Positions 7,083 to 13,297 of a DNA stretch of 14,502 bases are shown one piece after another. The position numbers and the translations under genes were made by a program. The DNA comes from Solirubrobacteraceae bacterium. GTDB lineage: Bacteria; Actinomycetota; Thermoleophilia; Solirubrobacterales; Solirubrobacteraceae. Position 1 is the stretch's first letter. Each line of letters starts with the position of its first letter. The notes below the pieces were generated by a model, which had not been told where the DNA came from, did not search any database, and was given only the letters and a program-made list of their open reading frames with translations. The stretch lies in assembly GCA_024710825.1 (NCBI GenBank), contig JANJUA010000051.1:1-14502 (forward strand), in the 5' to 3' direction.

Positions 7083-7852
7083 GCGGTGGCTCCCGGGGTC
7101 GGGGCGAGGAGGCCGGCGCGGCGGGAGCGGCGCACGACGTTCGCCAGGGTGCGGTCGAAGGCCAGCGCGTCGAACGGCGCGAGCCCGGCGGTGCGCTCGC
7201 GGTAGAACGCCTCGAGGCGGTCCGCGGCGCTGAGGTGCTCCTCGCCCCACCAGAACGGGTGCACGAGCAGCTGGACGGTGTCGCACGGAGGCCGGCGCAG
7301 CGTGGGACGCGGGTCGCCGTGGCGCCACGCGCCGGCCGAGTCGGCGAGGTAGCAGCGCATGAGCGGGCCGGCGTAGGCGTTGACCATGCCGCAGACCTCG
7401 GGCACCGGGTCCAGCGCGGCGACGAGCGGGTCGGCGGGTCGGTGGAAGGAGACCGAGCGGACCTCCTCGCCGAGCACCGCCTCCAGGCGCTCGCGGCAGG
7501 CCTCGATCTCGGGGCGGACGTCGTCGAGCGCCAGCCCGGGGATCTCGCCGCGCGGGCCGAGGTCCATGTGCAGGCCGACGTCGTGGCCCTGGGCGCGCAG
7601 CTCGGCCAGCGGCGCCGGGTCGAGCTCGTACAGCGGCGAGTCGACCATGACGAGGAAGGTGGCGCGCACCCCGACGCGGCGTTCGACCGCGCCGACGGCG
7701 ACGGCGCGCTCGAGCGACAGGTCGATGTCGTGGCGCACGAGCAATCCGGGCGCGTCGACCCCCTCGCCCAGCAGCCGCAGGTCGCCGCGGTCGCGGGCGA
7801 TGCCTAAGAGCTCCTCGAGGAAGCGGTAGGTGAAGTCGCCGGCCCAGCTCAC
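7079..7852 (-). CDS. CE4/NodB-like polysaccharide deacetylase-family protein
   Basis: 257 residues from a GTG at 7852 that shares GTGA with the upstream stop. LLVRHDIDLSLERA (37-50) carries the Asp pair (D42, D44) of the NodB first motif, RATFLVMVDSPLYEL (63-77) is the following strand and loop, and GHDVGLHMD (89-97) supplies a metal-type histidine (H95). SFHRPA (136-141) and LLVHPFWW (195-202) offer a further substrate-site histidine each. The usual H-x3-H metal pair is not obvious, so activity is less certain than in classical CE4 enzymes. CE4 members remove N-acetyl groups from amino sugars. It lies directly after a second, different CE4 gene. Codon 16 is the rare leucine codon TTA (7805-7807). 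Residues 1-36 resemble the short leader helix of related proteins. Confidence 0.75.
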   Translation of the reverse strand: MSWAGDFTYRFLEELLGIARDRGDLRLLGEGVDAPGLLVRHDIDLSLERAVAVGAVERRVGVRATFLVMVDSPLYELDPAPLAELRAQGHDVGLHMDLGPRGEIPGLALDDVRPEIEACRERLEAVLGEEVRSVSFHRPADPLVAALDPVPEVCGMVNAYAGPLMRCYLADSAGAWRHGDPRPTLRRPPCDTVQLLVHPFWWGEEHLSAADRLEAFYRERTAGLAPFDALAFDRTLANVVRRSRRAGLLAPTPGATA

Positions 7853-8562
7853 GTCAGGTCGCGGATGCGCGCGCCGCCGCCGTCGGCGGCGAGGCGGTCG
7901 GCGAGGTCGAGGAACGCGGTCATGGCGCCGTAGGAGCTGTTGCGGAAGCGGGCGGCGCCCTGCTCGGTCGCCTCCGCGAGCGGCCCCTGCGCCTTGAGCC
8001 GCTCGTAGGGCTCGATGTCGCGTGAGTTCAGCCACACGTGGACGGGGTGGAAGTCGAAGACGCGCAGGCCGGGGGCGTCGAGGAGCGGCGCCATCTCCCA
8101 CTGCGGCTCGGGCGAGTACATCTCCATGTTGTCCTGCCAGACGTACGGGATGCGCAGAAGTCGCCCCGCGGGGCTCCACTGCACGACCGGCGCGACGTCG
8201 CGGGCGTGCGGGAGCAGCAGCGACACGTCCACCTCGACGGCGCTGCCGCGCAGCAGCTCGTCGTGCAGCGGCGTGGACTGGAGCAGGCAGTGGGTGCGCA
8301 CGGCGCGGGCCTCGGGGACGAGCGCCGCGCAGTGGGCGACGACCTCGGCGGGCGTGGCGCCGTGCGAGGAGCCGGCGAGGAAGTTCGGGTGCATCCCGAG
8401 CTCGAAGAGGTCGGGGCGCTCGCGCAGCCGCTGCACGGCGGGGCTGGCGTGGGTGACGAACCACGTCGCCTTGACCTCGCGGACCAGCAGCGCCTCGGCG
8501 GCGGCGTCGATCATGAAGTCCGGCGCCCAGTCGACGTCGAGCGTGATCGCGAAGCGGCTCAT
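7849..8562 (-). CDS. WbmS-like polysaccharide deacetylase (CE4 family)
   Basis: 237 residues. ITLDVDWAPD (6-15) has the NodB-type Asp pair (D9, D11), KATWFVTHASPAV (31-43) the next strand, and LGMHPNFLAGSSHG (55-68) two histidines (H58, H67) that could form the metal site. VRTHCLLQST (88-97), LRIPYVWQD (136-144) and VFDFHPVHVWLN (168-179) follow the order I know from WbmS-like deacetylases found in O-antigen and capsule loci. No signal peptide is visible, so it should act in the cytoplasm, possibly on a nucleotide- or lipid-linked amino sugar. It shares ATGA with the epimerase stop and GTGA with the next gene. The pairing of two unlike CE4 proteins is notable. Confidence 0.8.
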   Translation of the reverse strand: MSRFAITLDVDWAPDFMIDAAAEALLVREVKATWFVTHASPAVQRLRERPDLFELGMHPNFLAGSSHGATPAEVVAHCAALVPEARAVRTHCLLQSTPLHDELLRGSAVEVDVSLLLPHARDVAPVVQWSPAGRLLRIPYVWQDNMEMYSPEPQWEMAPLLDAPGLRVFDFHPVHVWLNSRDIEPYERLKAQGPLAEATEQGAARFRNSSYGAMTAFLDLADRLAADGGGARIRDLT

Positions 8563-9422
8563 CGCGCGCCCGCCGGCTCGCGGGCGAGCCCCTCCTCGAA
8601 CGGCATCGGCCGCGGGACGCCGAGGACGGCCTCGCACTTGGCGCGGTCCGCGACGAAGCTCGGCGGCTCGCCGTCGCGGGCCTCCAGGATCGGCTCGCGG
8701 CCGAGGACCCGACCGATGGCGGCGGCCATGTCGGCGATGCCGAGCGCCTCGGCTCCGCCGACGTTGACGACGTCGAGCGCGCCGGCGGCGGGCGGGCGCG
8801 CCACGGCCGCGATCACCGCGCGGGCGACGTCGGCGGCGTGGATCGGGCTCGTGACCAGGCCGCGCTCGCCCTGGACCTGCACCGGCCGCCCCTCCTCGAC
8901 GCGGGCGACGAGATCGGAGACGAGCCGCTCGTCGCGCACCGCGCCGTAGGCGGTGAAGATCCGCAGCGCGCGCGTGGGGAGCAGCGCGGCGTAGGGCGCG
9001 GCGAGCAGCTCGGCGGAGCGTTTGGAGGCCGCGTAGATCCCCCGGACCCGGACGGGCGCGTCCTCGGTCAGCGGCGCGGCGCGCGGCTCGTAGACGGTGG
9101 CGGTCGAGGCGAGCAGGAACTGCCCGGCGCCGGTGGTCGCCGCATGCTGGAGCAGCGCGGCGGTGGCGGCGACGTTGACCGCTACGACGCCGGGCGCGCA
9201 GCTCGGGAAGTCGCGGTACTCGCGCGCCTGGGCGAGGTGCACGACGGCGTCGAGCTCCGTGGGGAGCGCGGCCCCGAGCCCGGGCTGCGCGAGGTCGGCC
9301 TCGACGGTCCGCACGCCGGCCACCGGCCGCCGCGAGACGGCGACCAGCTCCCAGCCGGCCGGCGCCTGGCGCACGACCTCGCGGCCGATCAGGCCGGTCG
9401 CGCCGGTGAGCAGGATCCGCAT
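8559..9422 (-). CDS. NAD-dependent epimerase/dehydratase (extended SDR)
   Basis: 287 residues. The Rossmann nucleotide site is LLTGATGLIG (4-13, GxxGxxG). Catalytic residues are S106/T107 in LLASTATVYE and the YxxxK pair Y130/K134 in GIYAASK. The C-terminal half has SPIHAADVARAV (192-203), the usual substrate-domain element. Proteins of this type epimerise, dehydrate or reduce nucleotide sugars in the cytoplasm. ATG 9422 was preferred over the frame-open upstream codon at 9470 because the nucleotide-binding strand starts at residue 2 and a TACCCT -10 box stands eight bases before it. It heads a four-gene operon with two deacetylase-type genes and a methyltransferase. Exact sugar substrate not determinable. 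Confidence 0.88.
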   Translation of the reverse strand: MRILLTGATGLIGREVVRQAPAGWELVAVSRRPVAGVRTVEADLAQPGLGAALPTELDAVVHLAQAREYRDFPSCAPGVVAVNVAATAALLQHAATTGAGQFLLASTATVYEPRAAPLTEDAPVRVRGIYAASKRSAELLAAPYAALLPTRALRIFTAYGAVRDERLVSDLVARVEEGRPVQVQGERGLVTSPIHAADVARAVIAAVARPPAAGALDVVNVGGAEALGIADMAAAIGRVLGREPILEARDGEPPSFVADRAKCEAVLGVPRPMPFEEGLAREPAGAR

Positions 9423-9430
9423 CGCGGGGG

Positions 9431-9436
9431 AGGGTA
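9431..9436 (-). promoter_or_regulatory. Candidate -10 box of the epimerase operon
   Basis: TACCCT on the minus strand stands eight bases before ATG 9422, so the transcript could start at or beside the A of the start codon. TTGCTG (plus bases 9452-9457) is a possible -35 with a short 15-base spacer. The AGGTCA palindrome at 9464-9479 lies immediately behind it. Confidence 0.5.
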
Positions 9437-9463
9437 CGCGCCCCGCCTTCGCAGCAAGCGCCG

Positions 9464-9479
9464 AGGTCACATATGACCT
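9464..9479. promoter_or_regulatory. Perfect palindrome, likely operator in the XRE/epimerase divergent gap
   Basis: AGGTCA, four bases (CATA), then TGACCT: a perfect six-base inverted repeat. It covers where the -35 of the XRE gene should lie (its -10 is at 9490-9495) and sits just behind the -35 of the epimerase promoter. It could therefore serve both genes. The likely binder is the XRE protein encoded next door; this is inference. Confidence 0.5.
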
Positions 9480-9489
9480 AGCCCCGCGC

Positions 9490-9495
9490 TAACGT
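9490..9495 (+). promoter_or_regulatory. Candidate -10 box of the XRE gene
   Basis: TAACGT ends seven bases before GTG 9503, in line with a leaderless message. It lies between the two palindromes, so binding at either could block polymerase. Confidence 0.4.
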
Positions 9496-9496
9496 A

Positions 9497-9508
9497 CGTC
9501 ATGTGACG
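9497..9508. promoter_or_regulatory. Second palindrome over the XRE start codon
   Basis: CGTCA, two bases, then TGACG. It shares the GTCA/TGAC half-site with the palindrome at 9464-9479, and the two centres are 31 bases apart, about three helical turns. It covers the expected start of transcription and the GTG start of the XRE gene. Confidence 0.4.
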
Positions 9509-9838
9509 CACGCCACCGACCGACGCGACTCAGCCGCGCTCGTCTTCGAGGCCCGGCGTCGCCACGGCCTCAGCCAGGCGTCGCTCGCGCGGCGCGCCGG
9601 CACCACCCAGCGCCACGTCAGCCGCATCGAGCGCGGCGAGGTGTCGCCGTCGGTCGACACGCTGCGGCGGCTGCTTGCCGCCATGGGCGAGCGGCTGGAG
9701 CTGCGGGCTGTCGCCGGCCCGTGCGACCACCGGTCCGACGAGGAGCTGCGGGCCGATCGCGACGAGCTGTCGCCGGGCGAGCGCATCGCCGAGACGTCGG
9801 CGCTCAGCCGCTCTCTGACAGCGATCGCCAATGCCTAG
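9503..9838 (+). CDS. XRE-family helix-turn-helix regulator (antitoxin-like)
   Basis: 111 residues from GTG 9503. An HTH_3-type domain occupies about 11-65: ALVFEARRRHGLSQASLARR gives helices 1-2, TTQRHVSRIERGEVSPSVDT (34-53) the recognition helix and the conserved 'IERG..SPS..TL' ending, and LRRLLAAMGERLEL the last helix. The tail from 74 on (ELSPGERIAE, 88-97, then LSRSLTAIA) is a short conserved helix often seen in XRE partners of nucleotidyltransferases; it may contact the partner. The stop (TAG 9836-9838) overlaps a downstream ATG at 9831, a typical toxin-antitoxin junction. Two palindromes in its promoter suggest autoregulation. An ATG at 9501 is out of frame and is followed at once by TGA. 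Confidence 0.85.
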   Translation: MTHATDRRDSAALVFEARRRHGLSQASLARRAGTTQRHVSRIERGEVSPSVDTLRRLLAAMGERLELRAVAGPCDHRSDEELRADRDELSPGERIAETSALSRSLTAIANA

Positions 9839-9902
9839 GGTTCCTCCGCTTCAAGTCGAGCCGCTGCTGCGCGAGCTGGCCGGCCACGGCGCGCGTTCGT
9901 GA
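9831..9902 (+). other. Displaced N-terminal segment of the nucleotidyltransferase (frameshift)
   Basis: From ATG 9831 the frame reads MPRVPPLQVEPLLRELAGHG, then A-R-S and TGA at 9900-9902. This is the usual first helix of proteins of this family ('EPLL..L...GARFVVIGGFA'), and the sequence continues in the next frame as FVIIGAFALSAHG from base 9896. A single missing base in the GCGCGCG stretch around 9890-9896 explains the break. The ATG overlaps the XRE stop by eight bases, so this is probably the native start of the nucleotidyltransferase. Whether the loss is real, a sequencing error or bypassed by the ribosome cannot be told here. Confidence 0.7.
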
Positions 9903-10336
9903 TCATCGGCGCGTTCGCCCTGAGCGCGCACGGCGTCGTGCGCGCGACGAAGGACATCGACATCGTGCCCGCGCCCGATCGCGACAACCTCCGCAGGCTC
10001 GCTCGCGCGCTCGCGGCGCTCGCGGCCGAACCACTCCGAGCGGATGACTTCGACCCCTCCGAGCTTGGGATCAAGCCGGACGAGGAGGGCTTGGCCCTGG
10101 GCGGCAACTGGGTCCTGCGCACCGGCCTCGGCCGGCTCGACGTGATGCGGGACGTGCCGGGAGTACGAGGCTACGAGCAGTTGCTCGAAGGCAGCGTCGA
10201 GGTCGACGTGCCGGACGCGGGCCCGTTCCGGTTCGCGGGCCTCGACGACCTCATCGCGATGAAGACGGCGGCGGGCCGTCCGCAGGACGAGATCGACATC
10301 GTCAGCCTCGAGCGCGCCCGCGGCTCCCGCCCCTAG
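9899..10336 (+). CDS. AbiEii/MNT-like nucleotidyltransferase, frameshifted near its start
   Basis: The longest intact frame gives 145 residues from GTG 9899. IIGAFALSAHG (2-12) is the strand and turn that carries the G-G/S motif of the polymerase-beta fold (second Gly is Ala here), RATKDIDIVP (15-24) holds the metal-binding D-x-D (D19, D21), and LGRLDVM (77-83) gives the third acidic residue (D81). FAGLDDLIAMK and DEIDIVSLERA (130-140) are the usual C-terminal helices. Proteins like this act as toxins that nucleotidylate RNA or protein, beside a DNA-binding partner, which here is the XRE gene. The GTG has no ribosome site and the first helix is in another frame at 9831-9902, so this frame is probably the remainder of a longer, ~168-residue protein. 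Confidence 0.72.
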   Translation: MIIGAFALSAHGVVRATKDIDIVPAPDRDNLRRLARALAALAAEPLRADDFDPSELGIKPDEEGLALGGNWVLRTGLGRLDVMRDVPGVRGYEQLLEGSVEVDVPDAGPFRFAGLDDLIAMKTAAGRPQDEIDIVSLERARGSRP

Positions 10337-10339
10337 GCT
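10334..10339 (+). promoter_or_regulatory. Candidate -10 box of the amidotransferase gene
   Basis: TAGGCT begins in the stop codon of the nucleotidyltransferase and ends 18 bases before ATG 10358. A short leader of about 11 bases would follow. Less well placed for a leaderless start than the others in the window, so only moderately supported. Confidence 0.35.
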
Positions 10340-10357
10340 CCGTCCCGACGACGACGC

Positions 10358-12232
10358 ATGTGCGGCATCACCGGCTACCTGAACCTCGACGGCGCGCCCG
10401 TCGCGCCCCGCGTGCTGCGGGCGATGGCCGACGCCGTGCGCCATCGCGGCCCCGACGGAGAGGGCGTCTACGCCGACGGCGCGCTCGGCTTCGGGCACCG
10501 GCGCCTGGCGGTCATCGACCGCACGCCCGCCGCCGAGCAGCCGATGGCGACGGATGACGGCCGCTTCGTCCTCACCTACAACGGCGAGGTCTACAACTTC
10601 CGGGAGCTGCGCCGGGAGCTGGAGGCCCGCGGCCGGCGGTTCCGCTCGCGCGGGGACACCGAGGTCGTCCTCCACGCGCTCGCCGAGTGGGGCGATGCGG
10701 CGCTGCCGCGCTTCAACGGCATGTTCGCCCTCGCGCTGTGGGACCGCGACCGGCGCACGCTGCTGCTCGCCCGCGACCGCTACGGCATCAAGCCGCTCTA
10801 CTGGAGCCGCCGCGGCGAGACCGTCCTCTTCGGCTCCGAGGTCAAGGCGCTGCTCGCCCATCCCTCGTTCAGCGCCGCTCTCGACCGCGAGGCGCTCGTC
10901 GAGTACCTCACGTTCCAGAACCTCTTCACCCACCGCACGCTCTTTCAGGGCGTCAGCCTGCTGGCGCCCGGGTCGAGCATGACCGTGAGCCCCGACGGGG
11001 TCTGCGCCCCTCGCTCCTACTGGGACTTCGACTTCCGCGAGCCCGACGGCCCCGCCGACGAACGCGAGCACCTCGAGGAGCTCGATCGCCTCTTCCGCCG
11101 GGCCGTCGACCGCCAGCTCGTCGCCGACGTCCCCGTCGGCTCCTACCTCTCGGGCGGCATGGACTCCGGCTCGATCACCGCGGTCGCGGCGCCTCAGTTC
11201 ACCGACCCGTTCGCCTCGTTCACCGTCGGCTTCGACCTGAGCTCCGCCTCGGGCATGGAGCTTGCCTTCGACGAGCGCGCCAAGGCGGAGCGCATGTCCT
11301 ACCTCTTCGGCACCGAGCACTACGAGATGGTGCTCAAGGCGGGCGACATGGAGCGCGTGATGCCCACGCTCACGCACCACCTCGAGGACCTGCGCGTCGG
11401 CCAGTGCTACCCGAACTACTACGCCGCGCGGCTCGCGTCGAAGTTCGTCACGGTCGTGCTCTCGGGCGCCGGCGGCGACGAGCTCTTCGGCGGCTACCCG
11501 TGGCGCTACTCCCGCGCGGTGGTCAACGACTCCTTCGACCAGTACGTCGGCAAGTACTACGGCTTCTGGCAGCGCCTGCTGCCGCCCGACAAGCTCGAGC
11601 GCGCGTTCGCGCCCGTGTGGAGCGACGTGCGCCACGTCGACACGCTCGGCATCTTCGCCGGCGTATTCGGCCATCACGCGCCCGAGCTGACGCGGCCCGA
11701 GGACTACATCAACCACTCGCTGTACTTCGAGGCCCGCACGTTCCTGCACGGGCTGCTGCTCGTCGAGGACAAGCTCAGCATGGCCCACTCGCTGGAGACG
11801 CGGCTGCCGTTCCTCGACAACGACCTTGTCGACTTCGCGCAGACGGTGCCGGTGGGCCTGAAGCTCGGCAACCTCGGGGAGGTCGTGCGCCTCGACGAGA
11901 ACGAGCCCGGCTGGAAGACCGAGCGCTTCTTCCACAACGCCCGCGACGGCAAGCTGCTGCTGCGCAAGGCGATGGAGCGCTACGTCCCCGCGGACGTCAG
12001 CGGCGGCGAGAAGCAGGGCTTCGCCGCCCCCGACGCGAGCTGGTTCCGCGGCGAGTCGATCGAGTACGTCCGCCGGCGGCTGCTCAACGGCGACGCCCGC
12101 ATCTACGACTACCTGGACCGCGACACCGTCTCGGACCTCGTCGGCGACCACCTGGCCGGGCGCGAGAACCGCCGGCTGCTGATCTGGTCGCTCCTCAGCC
12201 TGGAGGAGTGGTGCCGGGCCTTCCTGCCCTGA
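10358..12232 (+). CDS. asnB: Glutamine-hydrolysing asparagine synthase family amidotransferase
   Basis: 624 residues. The N-terminal class II glutaminase domain (about 2-210) starts at the nucleophile Cys2 (MCGITGYLN), which fixes the start, and includes HRGPDGEG (29-36), YNGEVYNFREL (74-84) and RFNGMFALALWD (118-129). The synthetase domain has the ATP-pyrophosphatase loop YLSGGMDSGS (263-272) and LSGAGGDELFGGYP (368-381), then EDKLSMAHSLETRLPFLD. Such enzymes move ammonia from glutamine to a carboxylate activated by AMP. It is near 70 residues longer than E. coli AsnB and resembles forms found in surface-polysaccharide loci, so amidation of a sugar acid is an alternative to asparagine synthesis. 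The LLM oxidoreductase follows at 44 bases and may be co-transcribed. Confidence 0.9.
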   Translation: MCGITGYLNLDGAPVAPRVLRAMADAVRHRGPDGEGVYADGALGFGHRRLAVIDRTPAAEQPMATDDGRFVLTYNGEVYNFRELRRELEARGRRFRSRGDTEVVLHALAEWGDAALPRFNGMFALALWDRDRRTLLLARDRYGIKPLYWSRRGETVLFGSEVKALLAHPSFSAALDREALVEYLTFQNLFTHRTLFQGVSLLAPGSSMTVSPDGVCAPRSYWDFDFREPDGPADEREHLEELDRLFRRAVDRQLVADVPVGSYLSGGMDSGSITAVAAPQFTDPFASFTVGFDLSSASGMELAFDERAKAERMSYLFGTEHYEMVLKAGDMERVMPTLTHHLEDLRVGQCYPNYYAARLASKFVTVVLSGAGGDELFGGYPWRYSRAVVNDSFDQYVGKYYGFWQRLLPPDKLERAFAPVWSDVRHVDTLGIFAGVFGHHAPELTRPEDYINHSLYFEARTFLHGLLLVEDKLSMAHSLETRLPFLDNDLVDFAQTVPVGLKLGNLGEVVRLDENEPGWKTERFFHNARDGKLLLRKAMERYVPADVSGGEKQGFAAPDASWFRGESIEYVRRRLLNGDARIYDYLDRDTVSDLVGDHLAGRENRRLLIWSLLSLEEWCRAFLP

Positions 12233-12276
12233 CCGGCCGCGGTTTGCGTCGCGGCTCGCGGGGCAGCCCGTGGCGC

Positions 12277-13233
12277 ATGAAGATCGGCTTCTTCCTCTCC
12301 TGCGAGGAGTACCCGCCCGCGGAGCTCCTCGCCCAGGCCCGCCGCGCCGAGGAGGCGGGCTTCGCGGGGCTGTGGATCTCCGACCACTACCACCCGTGGA
12401 CCGACTCCCAGGGCCAGTCGCCGTTCGTCTGGAGCATGATCGGCGCGGTCGCCCAGGTCACCGAGCGCATCCCGGTCGGCACGGGCGTGACCTGTCCCAC
12501 GCTGCGCATCCACCCGGCGGTGATCGCCCAGGCGGCGGCGACGAGCCAGGTGCTGCTCGACGGGCGCTTCACCTTCGGCGTCGGCAGCGGCGAGGCGCTC
12601 AACGAGACCATCCTCGGCGACCGCTGGCCGGAGGCCGACGAGCGCCTGGAGATGCTCGAGGAGGCGATCGAGGTGATCCGCCGTCTGTGGGAGGGCGGCC
12701 AGGTCAGCCACCGCGGCACCCACTACCGCGTCTCCAACGCGCGCCTGTACACGCTCCCCGACGCCCCGCCGCCGATCTACGTCTCCGGCTTCGGCCCGAA
12801 GGCGACCGACCTCGCGGCCCGCATCGGCGACGGCTACTGCACCACCTCTCCCGACGCCGAGGCGATCGACCGCTTCCGTCGGGGCGGCGGGGGCGGCAAG
12901 CCGGTCCAGGCGGGCTCCAAGGTCTGCTTCGGCGACGACCGCGACGCCTGCGTGAAGGCGGTGCACCGGACCTGGCCCAACATTGGGATCCCCGGCGAGC
13001 TGGCCCAGGTGCTCCCACAGCCCGCGCACTTCGAGCAGGCGGCCGAGCTCGTCACCGAGGAGATGATCTCCGAGACGGTTCCCTGCGGCCCAGACCTCGA
13101 CGAGCACGTCGCCGGCCTGCGGGAGTTCGCGGACGCGGGCGTCGACGAGCTGTTCGTCCACCAGGTCGGCGGCAACACGGAGGCGTTCTTCCGCGCCTAC
13201 GAGCGCGAGGTGCTGCCGCGGATGGGGGGATAG
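12277..13233 (+). CDS. F420-dependent LLM-class oxidoreductase, G6PDH-like family
   Basis: 318 residues from ATG 12277. The order of motifs follows mycobacterial Fgd1: ISDHYHPW (34-41) contains the residue matching the catalytic His40 of Fgd1 (here H37), then VGTGVTCPTLRIHPAVIAQA (67-86), and FGVGSGEALNE (100-110) with the residue matching Glu109 (here E106), and LEMLEEAIEVIRRLWEG (124-140). These are signatures of the F420-dependent glucose-6-phosphate dehydrogenase-type subfamily of the bacterial-luciferase fold, which transfer hydride between a substrate and coenzyme F420. Substrate is not assigned; many members are not G6PDH. The GGGGG run (203-207) interrupts a loop. The frame is open further upstream, but that portion belongs to the amidotransferase in another frame. 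F420 use supports an actinobacterial host. Confidence 0.87.
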   Translation: MKIGFFLSCEEYPPAELLAQARRAEEAGFAGLWISDHYHPWTDSQGQSPFVWSMIGAVAQVTERIPVGTGVTCPTLRIHPAVIAQAAATSQVLLDGRFTFGVGSGEALNETILGDRWPEADERLEMLEEAIEVIRRLWEGGQVSHRGTHYRVSNARLYTLPDAPPPIYVSGFGPKATDLAARIGDGYCTTSPDAEAIDRFRRGGGGGKPVQAGSKVCFGDDRDACVKAVHRTWPNIGIPGELAQVLPQPAHFEQAAELVTEEMISETVPCGPDLDEHVAGLREFADAGVDELFVHQVGGNTEAFFRAYEREVLPRMGG

Positions 13234-13271
13234 CCCCAGCACGGGACGCCCGCGCGCCCCCGTGACCACGC

Positions 13272-13284
13272 CCCGGAATCCGGG
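13272..13284. promoter_or_regulatory. Short palindrome before the desaturase
   Basis: CCCGGA, one base, TCCGGG: a perfect six-base inverted repeat with a one-base centre, just before a weak -10-like CAGGCT (13285-13290) that lies seven bases from ATG 13298. The centre is too short for a terminator hairpin; a regulator site is possible. GC-rich sequence makes chance palindromes common. Confidence 0.25.
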
Positions 13285-13297
13285 CAGGCTGAGGCGC

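Noticed and set aside
4905..7205. Long plus-strand frame over the DUF2142-like gene and beyond
   Set aside because: It is an alternative frame of the real membrane protein and the reverse of the methyltransferase, with biased low-complexity composition.
9492..9499. ACGTACGT palindrome in the XRE promoter
   Set aside because: Only eight bases and overlapping the better supported CGTCA/TGACG repeat; not counted as a separate site.
9851..12151. 766-residue minus-strand open frame opposite the amidotransferase and nucleotidyltransferase
   Set aside because: Long frames are expected in GC-rich sequence. The plus frames carry Cys2, the ATP loop and the DxD motif; this one carries nothing recognisable.
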